From assembly GCA_029553845.1 (NCBI GenBank), contig JAKPKF010000005.1, positions 1 to 16,159 on the forward strand: a stretch of 16,159 bases of DNA, read 5' to 3'. Below, in pieces: positions 1 through 6,955 of this stretch. How positions within the stretch are numbered: the stretch's first letter is position 1; every line of letters starts with the position of its first letter. The stretch comes from a bacterium (GTDB taxonomy: Bacteria; Patescibacteria; Dojkabacteria; SC72). The translations under genes were made by a program, and so were the position numbers. Below the pieces are notes generated by a model that was given only the letters and a program-made list of their open reading frames with translations, did not search any database and was not told the DNA's origin.

Positions 1-78
1 CACCCCGGAGTGAACACTAGATCAGATCCTCGGATGCTTGCGCATCCGGTGCCTGTTCAGTACCAGCGGTTAAAGTAA
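1..78 (+). CDS. Possible 3' end of a plus-strand gene (unrecognised)
   Basis: Frame 1 of the plus strand is open from the window edge to a TAA at 76-78 and reads 25 residues ending in HPVPVQYQRLK. The other two plus frames are closed early. Twenty-five open codons at an edge can occur by chance, so support is weak. The stretch is richer in G+C than the phage-like genes and contains a perfect 7-bp stem-loop (31-37 with 42-48, loop TTGC). It is followed directly by the tandem stem-loops at 83-130, as expected if this were the tail of an IS200/IS605-type tnpB just before the element's right end, but no TnpB motif is visible in what remains. Confidence 0.15.
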   Translation, partial: HPGVNTRSDPRMLAHPVPVQYQRLK

Positions 79-79
79 G

Positions 80-400
80 TTAGCTTGAATAATCACGTTC
101 TTCATTCAAGCCACCTGCTTTAGCGGGTGGTAGTTGACTTCGATCCTCAATCTTTCGGAGAATCTCTCCAGCAATATCTTCATCTGTCGAATTTTTAAAT
201 GGGTTTGGTTCCATAGCATTTCGTACCACAAAAAGCGCTTGTTTGACCCACTCATTTGCTTCCCGAAGAGTTTTTGATATTCTATCTTTATCAGTAAGAA
301 ATTTTAATCCATCAGCAACTCCACCACCAGGTGGTATTGCATCCAGAGACATTTTATGAATAATAAGTTTCTTTATATTCGGACCAATAATCTCGTTCAT
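80..400 (-). CDS. Small hypothetical protein, 106 aa, C-terminus encoded by stem-loops
   Basis: The product is 106 residues, hydrophilic, with no signal peptide or membrane segment. It has a Pro-Gly patch (IPPGGG, about 22-27) and two predicted helices; the second contains DEDIAGEILRKIEDR (about 73-87), after which an independent domain would plausibly end. The last 19 residues (from SQLPPAKAGG on) are encoded by the tandem stem-loops at 83-130, so the original C-terminus may have been replaced by a mobile-element end. The ATG at 398-400 has AGGTGA about 10 nt upstream. The gene is divergent from the Cys-rich gene at 458 and shares with it an intergenic element (401-430) that recurs at 4361-4390. 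I do not recognise the family and assign no function. Confidence 0.6.
   Translation of the reverse strand: MNEIIGPNIKKLIIHKMSLDAIPPGGGVADGLKFLTDKDRISKTLREANEWVKQALFVVRNAMEPNPFKNSTDEDIAGEILRKIEDRSQLPPAKAGGLNEERDYSS
83..130. repeat. Two adjacent stem-loops, possible end of an IS200/IS605-type element
   Basis: The first stem pairs GCTTGAAT (83-90) with ATTCAAGC (104-111) around a 13-nt loop. The second pairs CCACCTGC (111-118) with GCGGGTGG (123-130) around TTTA, with one G-T pair. Back-to-back subterminal hairpins followed by TAGTTGACTT resemble ends recognised by the single-strand transposase TnpA of IS200/IS605 elements, or REP-type palindromes. No transposase is visible, so the identification is an inference. 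The structure is read through as the last residues of the minus-strand gene at 80-400. Confidence 0.4.
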
Positions 401-430
401 TTCTGATATTCACCTAAGTTATATAGAAAT
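401..430. promoter_or_regulatory. Two-box divergent control element, copy 1
   Basis: TTCTGATATT (401-410), ten variable bases, then ATATAGAAAT (421-430). The same two decamers with the same 10-base spacing occur at 4361-4390, the other divergent intergenic region in the window. Just downstream a TATAAT (434-439) could be the -10 of the plus-strand gene at 458, though no convincing -35 hexamer is seen. The element could be an operator or part of a divergent promoter pair; direction and regulator are unknown. Confidence 0.45.
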
Positions 431-457
431 TATTATAATAGAAAGGAGGTGACAGCT

Positions 458-682
458 ATGAACTGCACCTGGGAAAAACAAGGCGGACGCTATGTCTGCC
501 AGGCAAAAGAATGTACCCATTACCTCGAAGGTGGTGGATGTGCCATGGGCAAGATCAGTTTAACCTGTGACAATAACAATTGTCGCTGGAACAAGCAGCT
601 CGCTCCTGGAATCTATGGATGTATTTCCATGGACGTTCATCTTGCCGCCGACGGCAAATGTCTTGGATTCGAAGAGAAATAG
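458..682 (+). CDS. Small Cys-rich DUF1540-like protein
   Basis: The product is 74 residues with eight cysteines at about 3, 14, 19, 28, 37, 42, 55 and 68. The central part (C-x4-C-x8-C, then C-x4-C followed by RWN) resembles the DUF1540 pattern found mainly in Firmicutes and thought to bind metal; the two halves look like a degenerate repeat. There is no signal peptide or membrane segment. I place the start at ATG 458 because AAAGGAGGTG lies at an ideal distance; a GTG at 449 is inside this Shine-Dalgarno sequence. G+C content and codon use are higher than in the genes to the right, which suggests separate acquisition or host origin. Metal binding is an inference from the cysteines. Confidence 0.75.
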   Translation: MNCTWEKQGGRYVCQAKECTHYLEGGGCAMGKISLTCDNNNCRWNKQLAPGIYGCISMDVHLAADGKCLGFEEK

Positions 683-686
683 TTGA

Positions 687-735
687 TTGGGTCAGCCCCT
701 GTTAGCAATAACAGATAGTAGCAACCCAAGTTTTT
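687..735 (+). terminator. Terminator-like nested hairpin after the Cys-rich gene
   Basis: Outer stem TTGGGT (687-692) with ACCCAA (724-729), inner stem CTGTTA (699-704) with TAACAG (709-714) closed by a GCAA loop, then a T run at 731-735. It lies between the convergent genes ending at 682 and 734 and would serve the plus strand; no T run follows on the minus strand. Confidence 0.5.
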
Positions 736-1345
736 ATTTCGATTGAAGTTCAAGAATAAAAGCAGTGTGTTTATCTCCACCAGCATCGGCTGGAATCTCT
801 TTTGTAGATGTTTTTAAGATTTTAAAATATTTATTAGAAATGTCTATAAAATCCTGCTCGGAATAAGATCGTTTATGCTCTTTTTCATTAACATAAACAT
901 ATATTACCGCCTTACCATCACTAGTAAGAACTCTTCGAACTTCTTTGAAAGATTTATTAATATCTGTGGAATGGAGAACTGATAATGAATAAACAAAATC
1001 AAAATAGTTTTCATGAAATCTTAAGTTCTCAACATTACCAGTTTCAAATATAATCTTTTTTTGTGTCTCTTCTGGTTGTCCAGCAAGATTCTTTTTAGCG
1101 ATATCAATCACTTTCGAAGCAATGTCAATTCCGATAACTTGTTTGGATGTATGTTGTGCTATATAAAAAGTATCAATTCCAGCAGCACAACCAACTTCCA
1201 GAACCGTCTTAAATGACCCATATTTCTTACAAACATATTTGGTCAAATTTGATACTTTTTTATCGATCCAATGTGCCTGATCTGTTTTATATACATCATT
1301 CCAGAAAATTTTTTCTGCCTCAAATAAATATGAAAGAGAAATCAT
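734..1345 (-). CDS. Class I SAM-dependent methyltransferase
   Basis: The product is 203 residues with a Rossmann-fold methyltransferase core. Motif I is VLEVGCAAG (48-56), an acidic ribose-binding residue follows in VIGIDIA (D74), the adenine-contact region is GNVENL (103-108), and motif IV-like DFVYSLSVLH (116-125) is followed by FKEVRRVL and a strand of the Methyltransf_11/25 type. The substrate cannot be told from sequence; this family acts on small molecules, proteins or RNA. The ATG overlaps the stop of the ferritin-like gene in ATGA (1342-1345), which implies translational coupling and co-expression. The N-terminus (MISLSYLFE then A) also fits the hydrophobic-x-Glu leader pattern seen in the downstream-numbered cluster, but this could be chance. 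The protein is cytosolic by sequence. Confidence 0.85.
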   Translation of the reverse strand: MISLSYLFEAEKIFWNDVYKTDQAHWIDKKVSNLTKYVCKKYGSFKTVLEVGCAAGIDTFYIAQHTSKQVIGIDIASKVIDIAKKNLAGQPEETQKKIIFETGNVENLRFHENYFDFVYSLSVLHSTDINKSFKEVRRVLTSDGKAVIYVYVNEKEHKRSYSEQDFIDISNKYFKILKTSTKEIPADAGGDKHTAFILELQSK

Positions 1346-1665
1346 AATTGTTTTACCTCTTTTTCACCAGATTTTAATTCATCGGCGTGATCTGGATCAT
1401 ATTTATTTAATAGAGCTTGAAACTCACCAACATGAGTTTTCTCTTCTTTCGCAATGTCGAGCAGAACTGATCTGATATCTTCCTTTGTTGTGAGTGAAGA
1501 CAATTGTTCATATAAAGATATTGCATCGAGTTCCGCAATAATTCCTGTTCTTAGAATTTCTTTATCTATATCATCTTTACTAATCTTGGATATTTCAACA
1601 GGACTAGCGGCCATAAGTTCGTTAATCAGATCTTGCCGCTTAAAATATTTATTCACTGCTATCAT
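1342..1665 (-). CDS. Encapsulated-ferritin-like (EncFtn) protein with leader-like N-terminus
   Basis: The product is 107 residues. A two-helix ferritin-like core carries E45, Y52, E75 and H78 (in AELDAISLYEQ and KEEKTHVGEF). The spacings of 7, 30 and 33 from the first Glu equal those of E32, Y39, E62 and H65 in the ferroxidase centre of Rhodospirillum rubrum EncFtn, which oxidises ferrous iron as an annular decamer inside an encapsulin shell. No C-terminal encapsulin-targeting peptide is visible. Instead about 35 extra residues precede the core, starting MIAVNKYFKRQDLINE, which ends in L-I-N-E like a prohead-protease site. I chose ATG 1663-1665 because GAGG lies 5 nt upstream; a GTG at 1680 would add five residues. 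It overlaps the methyltransferase gene by four bases. Family assignment is good; head packaging is inference. Confidence 0.8.
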   Translation of the reverse strand: MIAVNKYFKRQDLINELMAASPVEISKISKDDIDKEILRTGIIAELDAISLYEQLSSLTTKEDIRSVLLDIAKEEKTHVGEFQALLNKYDPDHADELKSGEKEVKQL

Positions 1666-1734
1666 ATCAACCTCTAGCACCTAACATGTGAGAAGGTGTC
1701 TTCACTGGAACAACTGGTTTTAATTTATAAACTC

Positions 1735-1779
1735 AAAAAAGTCAGAGAAAGAAGACGAATGCCTTCTTTCTCTGACTTT
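1735..1779 (-). terminator. Strong rho-independent terminator of the 1789-2946 gene
   Basis: A perfect 17-bp stem (1738-1754 with 1763-1779, 8-nt loop) lies just beyond the stop of the minus-strand gene ending at 1789. Read on the minus strand it is followed by a run of six T (plus-strand A at 1735-1740). It separates the virion protein transcript from the ferritin-methyltransferase pair, which must then have its own promoter or rely on read-through; no convincing promoter was found at 1680-1734. Confidence 0.8.
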
Positions 1780-1788
1780 AAAATTTAC

Positions 1789-2946
1789 TTACGCAAGATA
1801 CTGAATCTTTGCCGTCTTCTTATTACCGGAACCAAGATCAACAATAGTATTGGTCGGGGCAAGAACATACTTGACAGTACCACCACTATCAACACAGCGC
1901 ATGATAGTCAGGACTGCCTTCTTTGTAGTAGTAACAAGTTTACCACTCACAAAGTAAGCTGGATCAAATACAACATCCGTGTCCGCAGCAACTCGATAAT
2001 TTGTTGCACCAGTAATGGTACAAAGCACATCATCAAGATTTGCCGAAGAAGGTATTGTCGTAGGCATTGCATCCAGACCAATCAACCAGTAATTCTGGGA
2101 AGCAAGTGTCAGCGGTCCACCAGCAGCAAGATAAGCAAGATAAGCTGTCTTATCCATAACAGTCGTAGTAGAAGCAACAACTGAAATGCTTTCTTCAATG
2201 AAGTTTGCAAGAAGTGCAATCTCCAGAGCTGTCCCACCAGCTAAACCAGCAGCAACCCTAAATTCAGACTTCGCTGGGAAAACAACTGGCTGATCAGTAA
2301 ACTGATACTGCTCATCAATATAACTTGAACTTGGATCAAGATATTTAATCGTCTTAACTGTGACATTTGCACCACCATAAAGCTTCCGAATAACTGAAAG
2401 AATAACATTATGAGTGGTCGTGGAACCAGTAGATCTGAAATGTAATCCCGTCAGATAAAGATTCTTATTTCGTGGAACTGTATAAATGGCATTATATGCC
2501 TGGAGCGCCGTAGCAAGAATCTTAGCCTGGATCTTAGTAGCATCATTAGGAACACCAGCAGTGACAGCACTAAGATAGTAAACATAAACATTACCAGTAC
2601 AAGCTGCAGACAATACTGCGCTATTCACTCTCAAGAAAGTTTTCGTGCCAGCTACACGAGTACGACCATCTGCACCATTAAGAGCAATCGTTTCAGTAAT
2701 TTCATCATAATTTGCATCCAAACCAGTGATAGTAACCGTCTGAGTAATATCACCAGCTGCATCAGAAGAAATGTAGAGAAGAGCAGCAGTAGCTACTTGT
2801 GTAATACTACCACCCTGATCCCAAATATCTTCTGTTCCACCAACTGCAGCATTCATACCAGCGATTTCTCTCGACACGAAATCTGTTACATTACCACGTG
2901 CAACTTCAAGATAGAAATCGTTCGACATAACAATGGGTAGCGACAT
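1789..2946 (-). CDS. Phage virion structural protein (FYLEVARGNV type)
   Basis: The product is 385 residues, rich in Thr, Ala, Val and Gly with predicted beta structure and no membrane segment. The N-terminal FYLEVARGNV (11-20) followed by a nearby TEDIWDQGG resembles phage structural proteins I recall from environmental myo- and podophages that begin FYLEVAKGNVPG and continue with Thr/Val-rich beta repeats such as VTITGLDANYDEITETI. Such proteins are annotated as virion, decoration or fibre-associated; the exact position in the particle is unknown. The ATG at 2946 has AGGAGG about 11 nt upstream; a second Met at residue 7 is possible. It is the last gene before the strong terminator at 1735-1779 and follows the 324-aa gene at a 34-nt gap. 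Confidence 0.7.
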   Translation of the reverse strand: MSLPIVMSNDFYLEVARGNVTDFVSREIAGMNAAVGGTEDIWDQGGSITQVATAALLYISSDAAGDITQTVTITGLDANYDEITETIALNGADGRTRVAGTKTFLRVNSAVLSAACTGNVYVYYLSAVTAGVPNDATKIQAKILATALQAYNAIYTVPRNKNLYLTGLHFRSTGSTTTHNVILSVIRKLYGGANVTVKTIKYLDPSSSYIDEQYQFTDQPVVFPAKSEFRVAAGLAGGTALEIALLANFIEESISVVASTTTVMDKTAYLAYLAAGGPLTLASQNYWLIGLDAMPTTIPSSANLDDVLCTITGATNYRVAADTDVVFDPAYFVSGKLVTTTKKAVLTIMRCVDSGGTVKYVLAPTNTIVDLGSGNKKTAKIQYLA

Positions 2947-2980
2947 AATCTAATTTTCCTCCTATTAAAATAAATAATTT

Positions 2981-3955
2981 TTAATATTTTCCTACGATTG
3001 AAAGATCATATTTAATCTTATCTATATAATCTACCATAATTTCTTCAACCGCATTTTGAATCTTATCATTAGATGGTACTTTTGATCCTATGAATTCTAC
3101 CGGATATTTTGTAATAATAACCAGAGGAATAAAGTAATCAAGCGGCCCAATCAAACAATAAAACCCCATGGGTTTTAACATTCTTAAAAGAGACATAGTT
3201 AAAATATTTGGAGATTCATTGATAACTTTAGCATCAATTAACATTTTTGGAAAATCTTTAACTGATGTGTAATTTGCCATCTTGTCTAAAGTCGGCAAGA
3301 ACTCTTCCAGATATTCTTTACCAATAAACTTTCCATAATCTCTCTCTATAATGGATATGATGTAATTGTGTCTCTCTTTAAGATAATGCTTATAGTAAAT
3401 ATATATAGACAACATGTGAACCAAAGCTTTTTGCTTATCAGAATATATTTTATCAGATCCTATCGCTTTTAAAAATAACAAATAAAGATATGTTGATAAT
3501 AATTTGTGCAAATCTTTATTTTGTCGAAGAGCACTTTTGTTGATTAAAACAGCAGATCTGATTAGTCCAAAATAAGTAGCATAGACACATTCATCTATTG
3601 AATTTGACGAACCTGTTGTTGGATCGACTCCAAGTTGTTGGGAATCCAGAACCATGCCTGTCAACTTATGATCAGTTGTAACAAGTGGCCTAACAACGAC
3701 GTTATCTGGTTTAATTTTAGCAATTCCCAAATAAATAAGATTCTTATTTAAAAGATTTTGACAATTTATTTTCACAACATTATTCGGCATTTTGGATAAA
3801 TATTGACCAAAATCCGAAGTGAAAGTATCATAAATTGACGCATTGTCCTTATCTCTAAATAAGATATAGATTTTCTGTTCATCCTCACTCAATATTTTAT
3901 TCACCTCAGTATCTGAGAAGAAACTTGGTTGAAAAGTTTTATTAAGATCTGGCAT
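2981..3955 (-). CDS. Hypothetical phage protein, 324 aa
   Basis: I do not recognise this protein. It is mixed alpha/beta and rich in Ile, Leu, Lys and Tyr. An N-terminal alpha/beta part holds VVRPLVTTDHKLTG (about 86-99). The middle is Leu/Tyr-rich and helical (LLSTYLYLLFLKAIG, then MLSIYIYYKHYLKE, about 151-194). The C-terminal part includes PMGFYCLIGPLDYFIPLVII, hydrophobic but interrupted by Gly and Pro, so more likely a buried core than a membrane helix. The ATG at 3955 follows GGAG by 10 nt. It lies between the 122-aa gene and the virion protein on the same strand with short gaps, so it is probably part of the same transcript and possibly a minor virion or assembly protein. Confidence 0.65.
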   Translation of the reverse strand: MPDLNKTFQPSFFSDTEVNKILSEDEQKIYILFRDKDNASIYDTFTSDFGQYLSKMPNNVVKINCQNLLNKNLIYLGIAKIKPDNVVVRPLVTTDHKLTGMVLDSQQLGVDPTTGSSNSIDECVYATYFGLIRSAVLINKSALRQNKDLHKLLSTYLYLLFLKAIGSDKIYSDKQKALVHMLSIYIYYKHYLKERHNYIISIIERDYGKFIGKEYLEEFLPTLDKMANYTSVKDFPKMLIDAKVINESPNILTMSLLRMLKPMGFYCLIGPLDYFIPLVIITKYPVEFIGSKVPSNDKIQNAVEEIMVDYIDKIKYDLSIVGKY

Positions 3956-3976
3956 ATTGTGTTATCTCCACATATT

Positions 3977-4345
3977 TTACGATTTACTAGCAGTACTTAA
4001 AATTCTTGAAATTGTTTTTCTATATGGTGCAATTATAATTCGTTGATTCTTTATTGTAGGGACAAATCGATCTGGGGTAAATTCTAAGAACGTTTTAATA
4101 TTATTCACCAACATAATCACCGGATATAACAATGGTTCATCATATTTGTCCATACAGAAAATTGTTGGTCTCTGTGTCCACCGATCATTTGTAAATTCAT
4201 AAAAATCGGATTCAAGTCTTAAAGCGGCAAGATTCGTAAAAAAGACATTACTTAAGATCGGTTTCTTAAACTCTTTAAAGATATTTTTCACATCTGCAGT
4301 TTGAGATGAAAAATGCTCCGTTAAAGATACAGTTTGTGTTCTCAT
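3977..4345 (-). CDS. Hypothetical phage protein, 122 aa, faint baseplate-wedge (gp53-like) resemblance
   Basis: The product is 122 residues, soluble. The middle reads DRWTQRPTIFCMDKYDEPLL (53-72), then YPVIMLVNNIKTFLEF. This recalls the W...P..I...Y....LYWVIL..N layout of T4 gp53-like baseplate wedge proteins, but the match is by eye and weak. The C-terminus is basic (PYRKTISRILSTASKS). The start ATG at 4345 has only a poor Shine-Dalgarno (GTGAGAA). It is the first gene of the minus-strand transcript 4345-1789, divergent from the AAA+ gene, and the two share the control element at 4361-4390. Its N-terminus MRTQTVSLTE has Glu at residue 10 after L-T, so a leader like those in the 7003-13941 cluster is possible, though chance is as likely. 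Confidence 0.6.
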   Translation of the reverse strand: MRTQTVSLTEHFSSQTADVKNIFKEFKKPILSNVFFTNLAALRLESDFYEFTNDRWTQRPTIFCMDKYDEPLLYPVIMLVNNIKTFLEFTPDRFVPTIKNQRIIIAPYRKTISRILSTASKS

Positions 4346-4360
4346 ATCGAATTCTCACAA

Positions 4361-4390
4361 TTCTGATATTTACATTTTTTATATAGAAAT
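4361..4390. promoter_or_regulatory. Two-box divergent control element, copy 2
   Basis: TTCTGATATT (4361-4370), ten bases, then ATATAGAAAT (4381-4390), identical in both boxes and spacing to 401-430. It sits between the divergent genes starting at 4345 (minus) and 4444 (plus). A possible -35 TTTACA (4369-4374) for the plus gene overlaps it, with an AT-rich -10 region near 4393-4398. Function is inferred from position and conservation only. Confidence 0.45.
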
Positions 4391-4443
4391 AATAAAAATG
4401 AGTTATTTTTGTTTATTGAACACTTTAACAAGAAGGAGGCTAA

Positions 4444-5616
4444 ATGATTAATAGTGATTCTCAAAATGCAAAAGCTTTACATGATGTAATTAATGAGGTA
4501 TTATGGAATTGCAATCTCCAAACCCAAGGAATTGACGTCGGTATTCCATTTATATGTGGAGCGCCAGGTGGTGGCAAAACAGCAAGTATACATTATCTTA
4601 GTAAAGAATATGGTTTTGGTGTTGTCTCAACTCACCTTGCTCTTAAACCTATTGAGGAAACAGGTGGAATACCACAATTCGATCAAATTATTGTAAACGG
4701 AAAGCCTGTTCTCGGAACAGTCTGGTCATTTCCGGACATCATGAAAATTCTCTACGAATTGTCCGAGCAGAAAAAAGATTCTCTCATTATTTGGCTTTTA
4801 GATGATGCACATCTACTGAGCCCGATACATATGGCACTCTTATATGAACTTTTTACAGAACGCTCCCTCAGAGCTTACAAAATTCCAAATAATTGTGCGA
4901 TGGTAATGGCAGGAAACACCAGCAGTAAATCTGGTGCAAAATCAATGTTCAGCGCAATCATCAACAGATGCGTTCTGATGCCCGTATTTACAGATTTCAA
5001 TGGTTGGAAAAACAATTTCGCAATTCGCGCCAATGTACACCCTGCTTTTGTTTCATTCTTGGGAAATCTTCAGTATCAAAAATTCTTCCACGAGGAAGAA
5101 CAAGTTGATGTTGCTTGGGGATCTCCAAGATCGTGGACACGATTCGCAAATGAAATTCAAGCAAGAGAAGAATACTATAAGAAGACAATTAGCACAGACA
5201 CTTGTTTATATTTGGGTTCTGGATATGTTGGCAAAGAAGGAGCTTCCGAATTTACAACATATTACAAAATCTACTCTGAATTCAATATCGATGACATTCT
5301 TGTAAATTATAAACTGTATGAATTACCAAATGATCCAGTTAAAATTTATGCATTGGCTTATGCGCTTACTACCAATTACATTGGTAGAATAGATCGTGAT
5401 AAATTCGTTCCTAATATGTCACATCTCATTGGACTGTTCATGAAAGAAGCATCCAATTTATCAATCATGATAATTAAAGAAATGAGACAATTTGAAAAGG
5501 CTTCGAAGAAGCAGATTCTAAATAAACTCATTATGCAACTTCAGAAAACCGAACCAGAATTAACAAGATCTACTTTAAAGGAGATTGTAGATATCACTGC
5601 TGATATGGGAGCATAA
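4444..5616 (+). CDS. MoxR-like AAA+ ATPase
   Basis: The product is 390 residues. Walker A is GAPGGGKT (39-46), Walker B LIIWLLDDAH (114-123), the sensor-1 Asn lies in MAGNTS (about 158), and a likely arginine finger is R175 in AIINRC. These are the features of MoxR/CbbQ-type AAA+ ATPases, which work as chaperones with a VWA-domain partner, often on metalloenzymes or large assemblies. That partner is the next gene, 8 nt downstream, so the two form a two-gene plus-strand operon inserted among minus-strand virion genes. AAGGAGG (4433-4439) is placed 4 nt before the ATG. The 130-residue C-terminal part is helical and not recognised. The substrate in a phage is unknown; remodelling of virion parts or of a host complex is possible. 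Confidence 0.85.
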   Translation: MINSDSQNAKALHDVINEVLWNCNLQTQGIDVGIPFICGAPGGGKTASIHYLSKEYGFGVVSTHLALKPIEETGGIPQFDQIIVNGKPVLGTVWSFPDIMKILYELSEQKKDSLIIWLLDDAHLLSPIHMALLYELFTERSLRAYKIPNNCAMVMAGNTSSKSGAKSMFSAIINRCVLMPVFTDFNGWKNNFAIRANVHPAFVSFLGNLQYQKFFHEEEQVDVAWGSPRSWTRFANEIQAREEYYKKTISTDTCLYLGSGYVGKEGASEFTTYYKIYSEFNIDDILVNYKLYELPNDPVKIYALAYALTTNYIGRIDRDKFVPNMSHLIGLFMKEASNLSIMIIKEMRQFEKASKKQILNKLIMQLQKTEPELTRSTLKEIVDITADMGA

Positions 5617-5624
5617 GTAACATT

Positions 5625-6947
5625 ATGAACATCAATATTGAATCATTAATTAGAAAAGCAAAATTAAAATTCTTTACAAACTCATTATTTTTCTTCGGAA
5701 TGATGGCAAATAAATTTGCCTGGGAAATTGATGAATTTTCACCCCTCGTTGAAGGTTATGTCCAGTATAATTTGGACGATCCTTCTAAAATTGAAAGCGG
5801 CGCGATTCATCTCAATCAACACTTTATTGAAAAACCTGATTATACATACAATAATCTCATTTTCATTATCTGTCATGAACTATTACACATCTTAAACAAA
5901 GATGGCATCAGAAGAGGTGACAGAAAATGGAATGAATGGAATACGGCATGTGATCATGTTATTGAAGTATTCCTAAGAAAAATGAGCGACATAATTAAAC
6001 CATATAACAACCAATATAATATTATCGAAGAGCTATATAATCATAGACCAGATTGCACAAGTGAATATGCATATGATTGGATCATAAAACACCCATCATC
6101 AATCAAGTTTCAAAATATTGACAATCTCACAATTCAAGTAACAGATGGATCTGGAAATTACCTTTTCACGGTCACTGCCAACTTAGGTGGAATCACTTCT
6201 GAATTAGACCCAGAAGAAGCTGTAAAAACATTATTAACAGATCAACTAATTTCAGAAGCTAGAGCAATCTTCGAAAATATCAAAGCCAAAGGGAATAGCC
6301 CAGGATATTTAACTACTTACCTAGATAAGATTCTGAAAGTAGAAATTCCTTGGCAATCATTGGTTGAAAAAGCAATTAAAACAAATGTTATTATGAAACC
6401 AGATGAAAGAACCTGGAGATGCTTAAATAAGTTCTATCTTCCACACAACATTCATCTACCAGGATATGCCATGTCAGAAGATACAGAAGGAACTGGAACT
6501 TTAATTGTTCTAGTTGATTCATCTAATTCAATATCAGATAAGAATTTAAAACAATTTTCTCACATTATTGAGAATAGTATGAAATACTTTAAAGTAATTG
6601 TTGTTTTGGTGCATGATATACATATACATCAAAGAAAACAATTCGATAAAGATTCTATTAGAGAGTTTTATACATTCATTTCAAAAGAGGGATATCATGG
6701 TAGAGGTGGTACATCCCACACAGATGTTTTTAAAGAAATTCAAACTGAATATTGGGAAAAGAACAAAGACGATTTGAGTATGGTTATAAGCTTAACAGAT
6801 AATTATTCTGATATTGAGTATAATTATAAACAATTTGAGTGGCTCCGCAATAACTTACCACTAACAATAATCATATCAAAAGGTGGTAAATTATTAAATT
6901 TAGATCAAAGTTTTGGTAGCATTACACAAATCAAAATCAATAGCTAA
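5625..6947 (+). CDS. DUF2201-type protein: HExxH metallopeptidase-like domain plus VWA domain
   Basis: The product is 440 residues with two recognisable domains. The N-terminal half has a zincin motif HELLH (84-88) with downstream WNTACDHVIE (105-114), whose Asp/His could complete the metal site; this is the putative metallopeptidase domain DUF2201_N. The C-terminal half is VWA-like, with MIDAS residues in DSSNS (298-302), a Thr in RGGTSHTD (360-367), and TD (391-392). All key residues are present, so the protein looks intact. DUF2201 proteins usually lie beside MoxR-type ATPases, as here; proteolysis has rarely been shown and the zincin may be structural. The ATG is 8 nt after the ATPase stop, with GGGAG overlapping the end of that gene. 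The transcript ends at the hairpin 6956-6991. Confidence 0.85.
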   Translation: MNINIESLIRKAKLKFFTNSLFFFGMMANKFAWEIDEFSPLVEGYVQYNLDDPSKIESGAIHLNQHFIEKPDYTYNNLIFIICHELLHILNKDGIRRGDRKWNEWNTACDHVIEVFLRKMSDIIKPYNNQYNIIEELYNHRPDCTSEYAYDWIIKHPSSIKFQNIDNLTIQVTDGSGNYLFTVTANLGGITSELDPEEAVKTLLTDQLISEARAIFENIKAKGNSPGYLTTYLDKILKVEIPWQSLVEKAIKTNVIMKPDERTWRCLNKFYLPHNIHLPGYAMSEDTEGTGTLIVLVDSSNSISDKNLKQFSHIIENSMKYFKVIVVLVHDIHIHQRKQFDKDSIREFYTFISKEGYHGRGGTSHTDVFKEIQTEYWEKNKDDLSMVISLTDNYSDIEYNYKQFEWLRNNLPLTIIISKGGKLLNLDQSFGSITQIKINS

Positions 6948-6955
6948 AACTATTT

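Noticed and set aside
1..82. Possible tRNA from the G+C-rich hairpins
   Set aside because: No cloverleaf, no TPsiC arm and no acceptor pairing could be drawn.
1721..1730. T4 late promoter-like TATAAATT on the minus strand upstream of the ferritin gene
   Set aside because: It is not the exact TATAAATA, other operons here do not share it, and the window is AT-rich, so chance is likely.
1696..2184. Plus-strand open frame of 162 codons opposite the virion protein
   Set aside because: It runs through the terminator hairpin at 1738-1779, has no Shine-Dalgarno, and its composition is that of an antisense frame.
3977..4345. Leader-type Glu at residue 10 (MRTQTVSLTE) in the 122-aa protein
   Set aside because: Only a single case in that operon and the residues before Glu are polar; not counted among the leader set.
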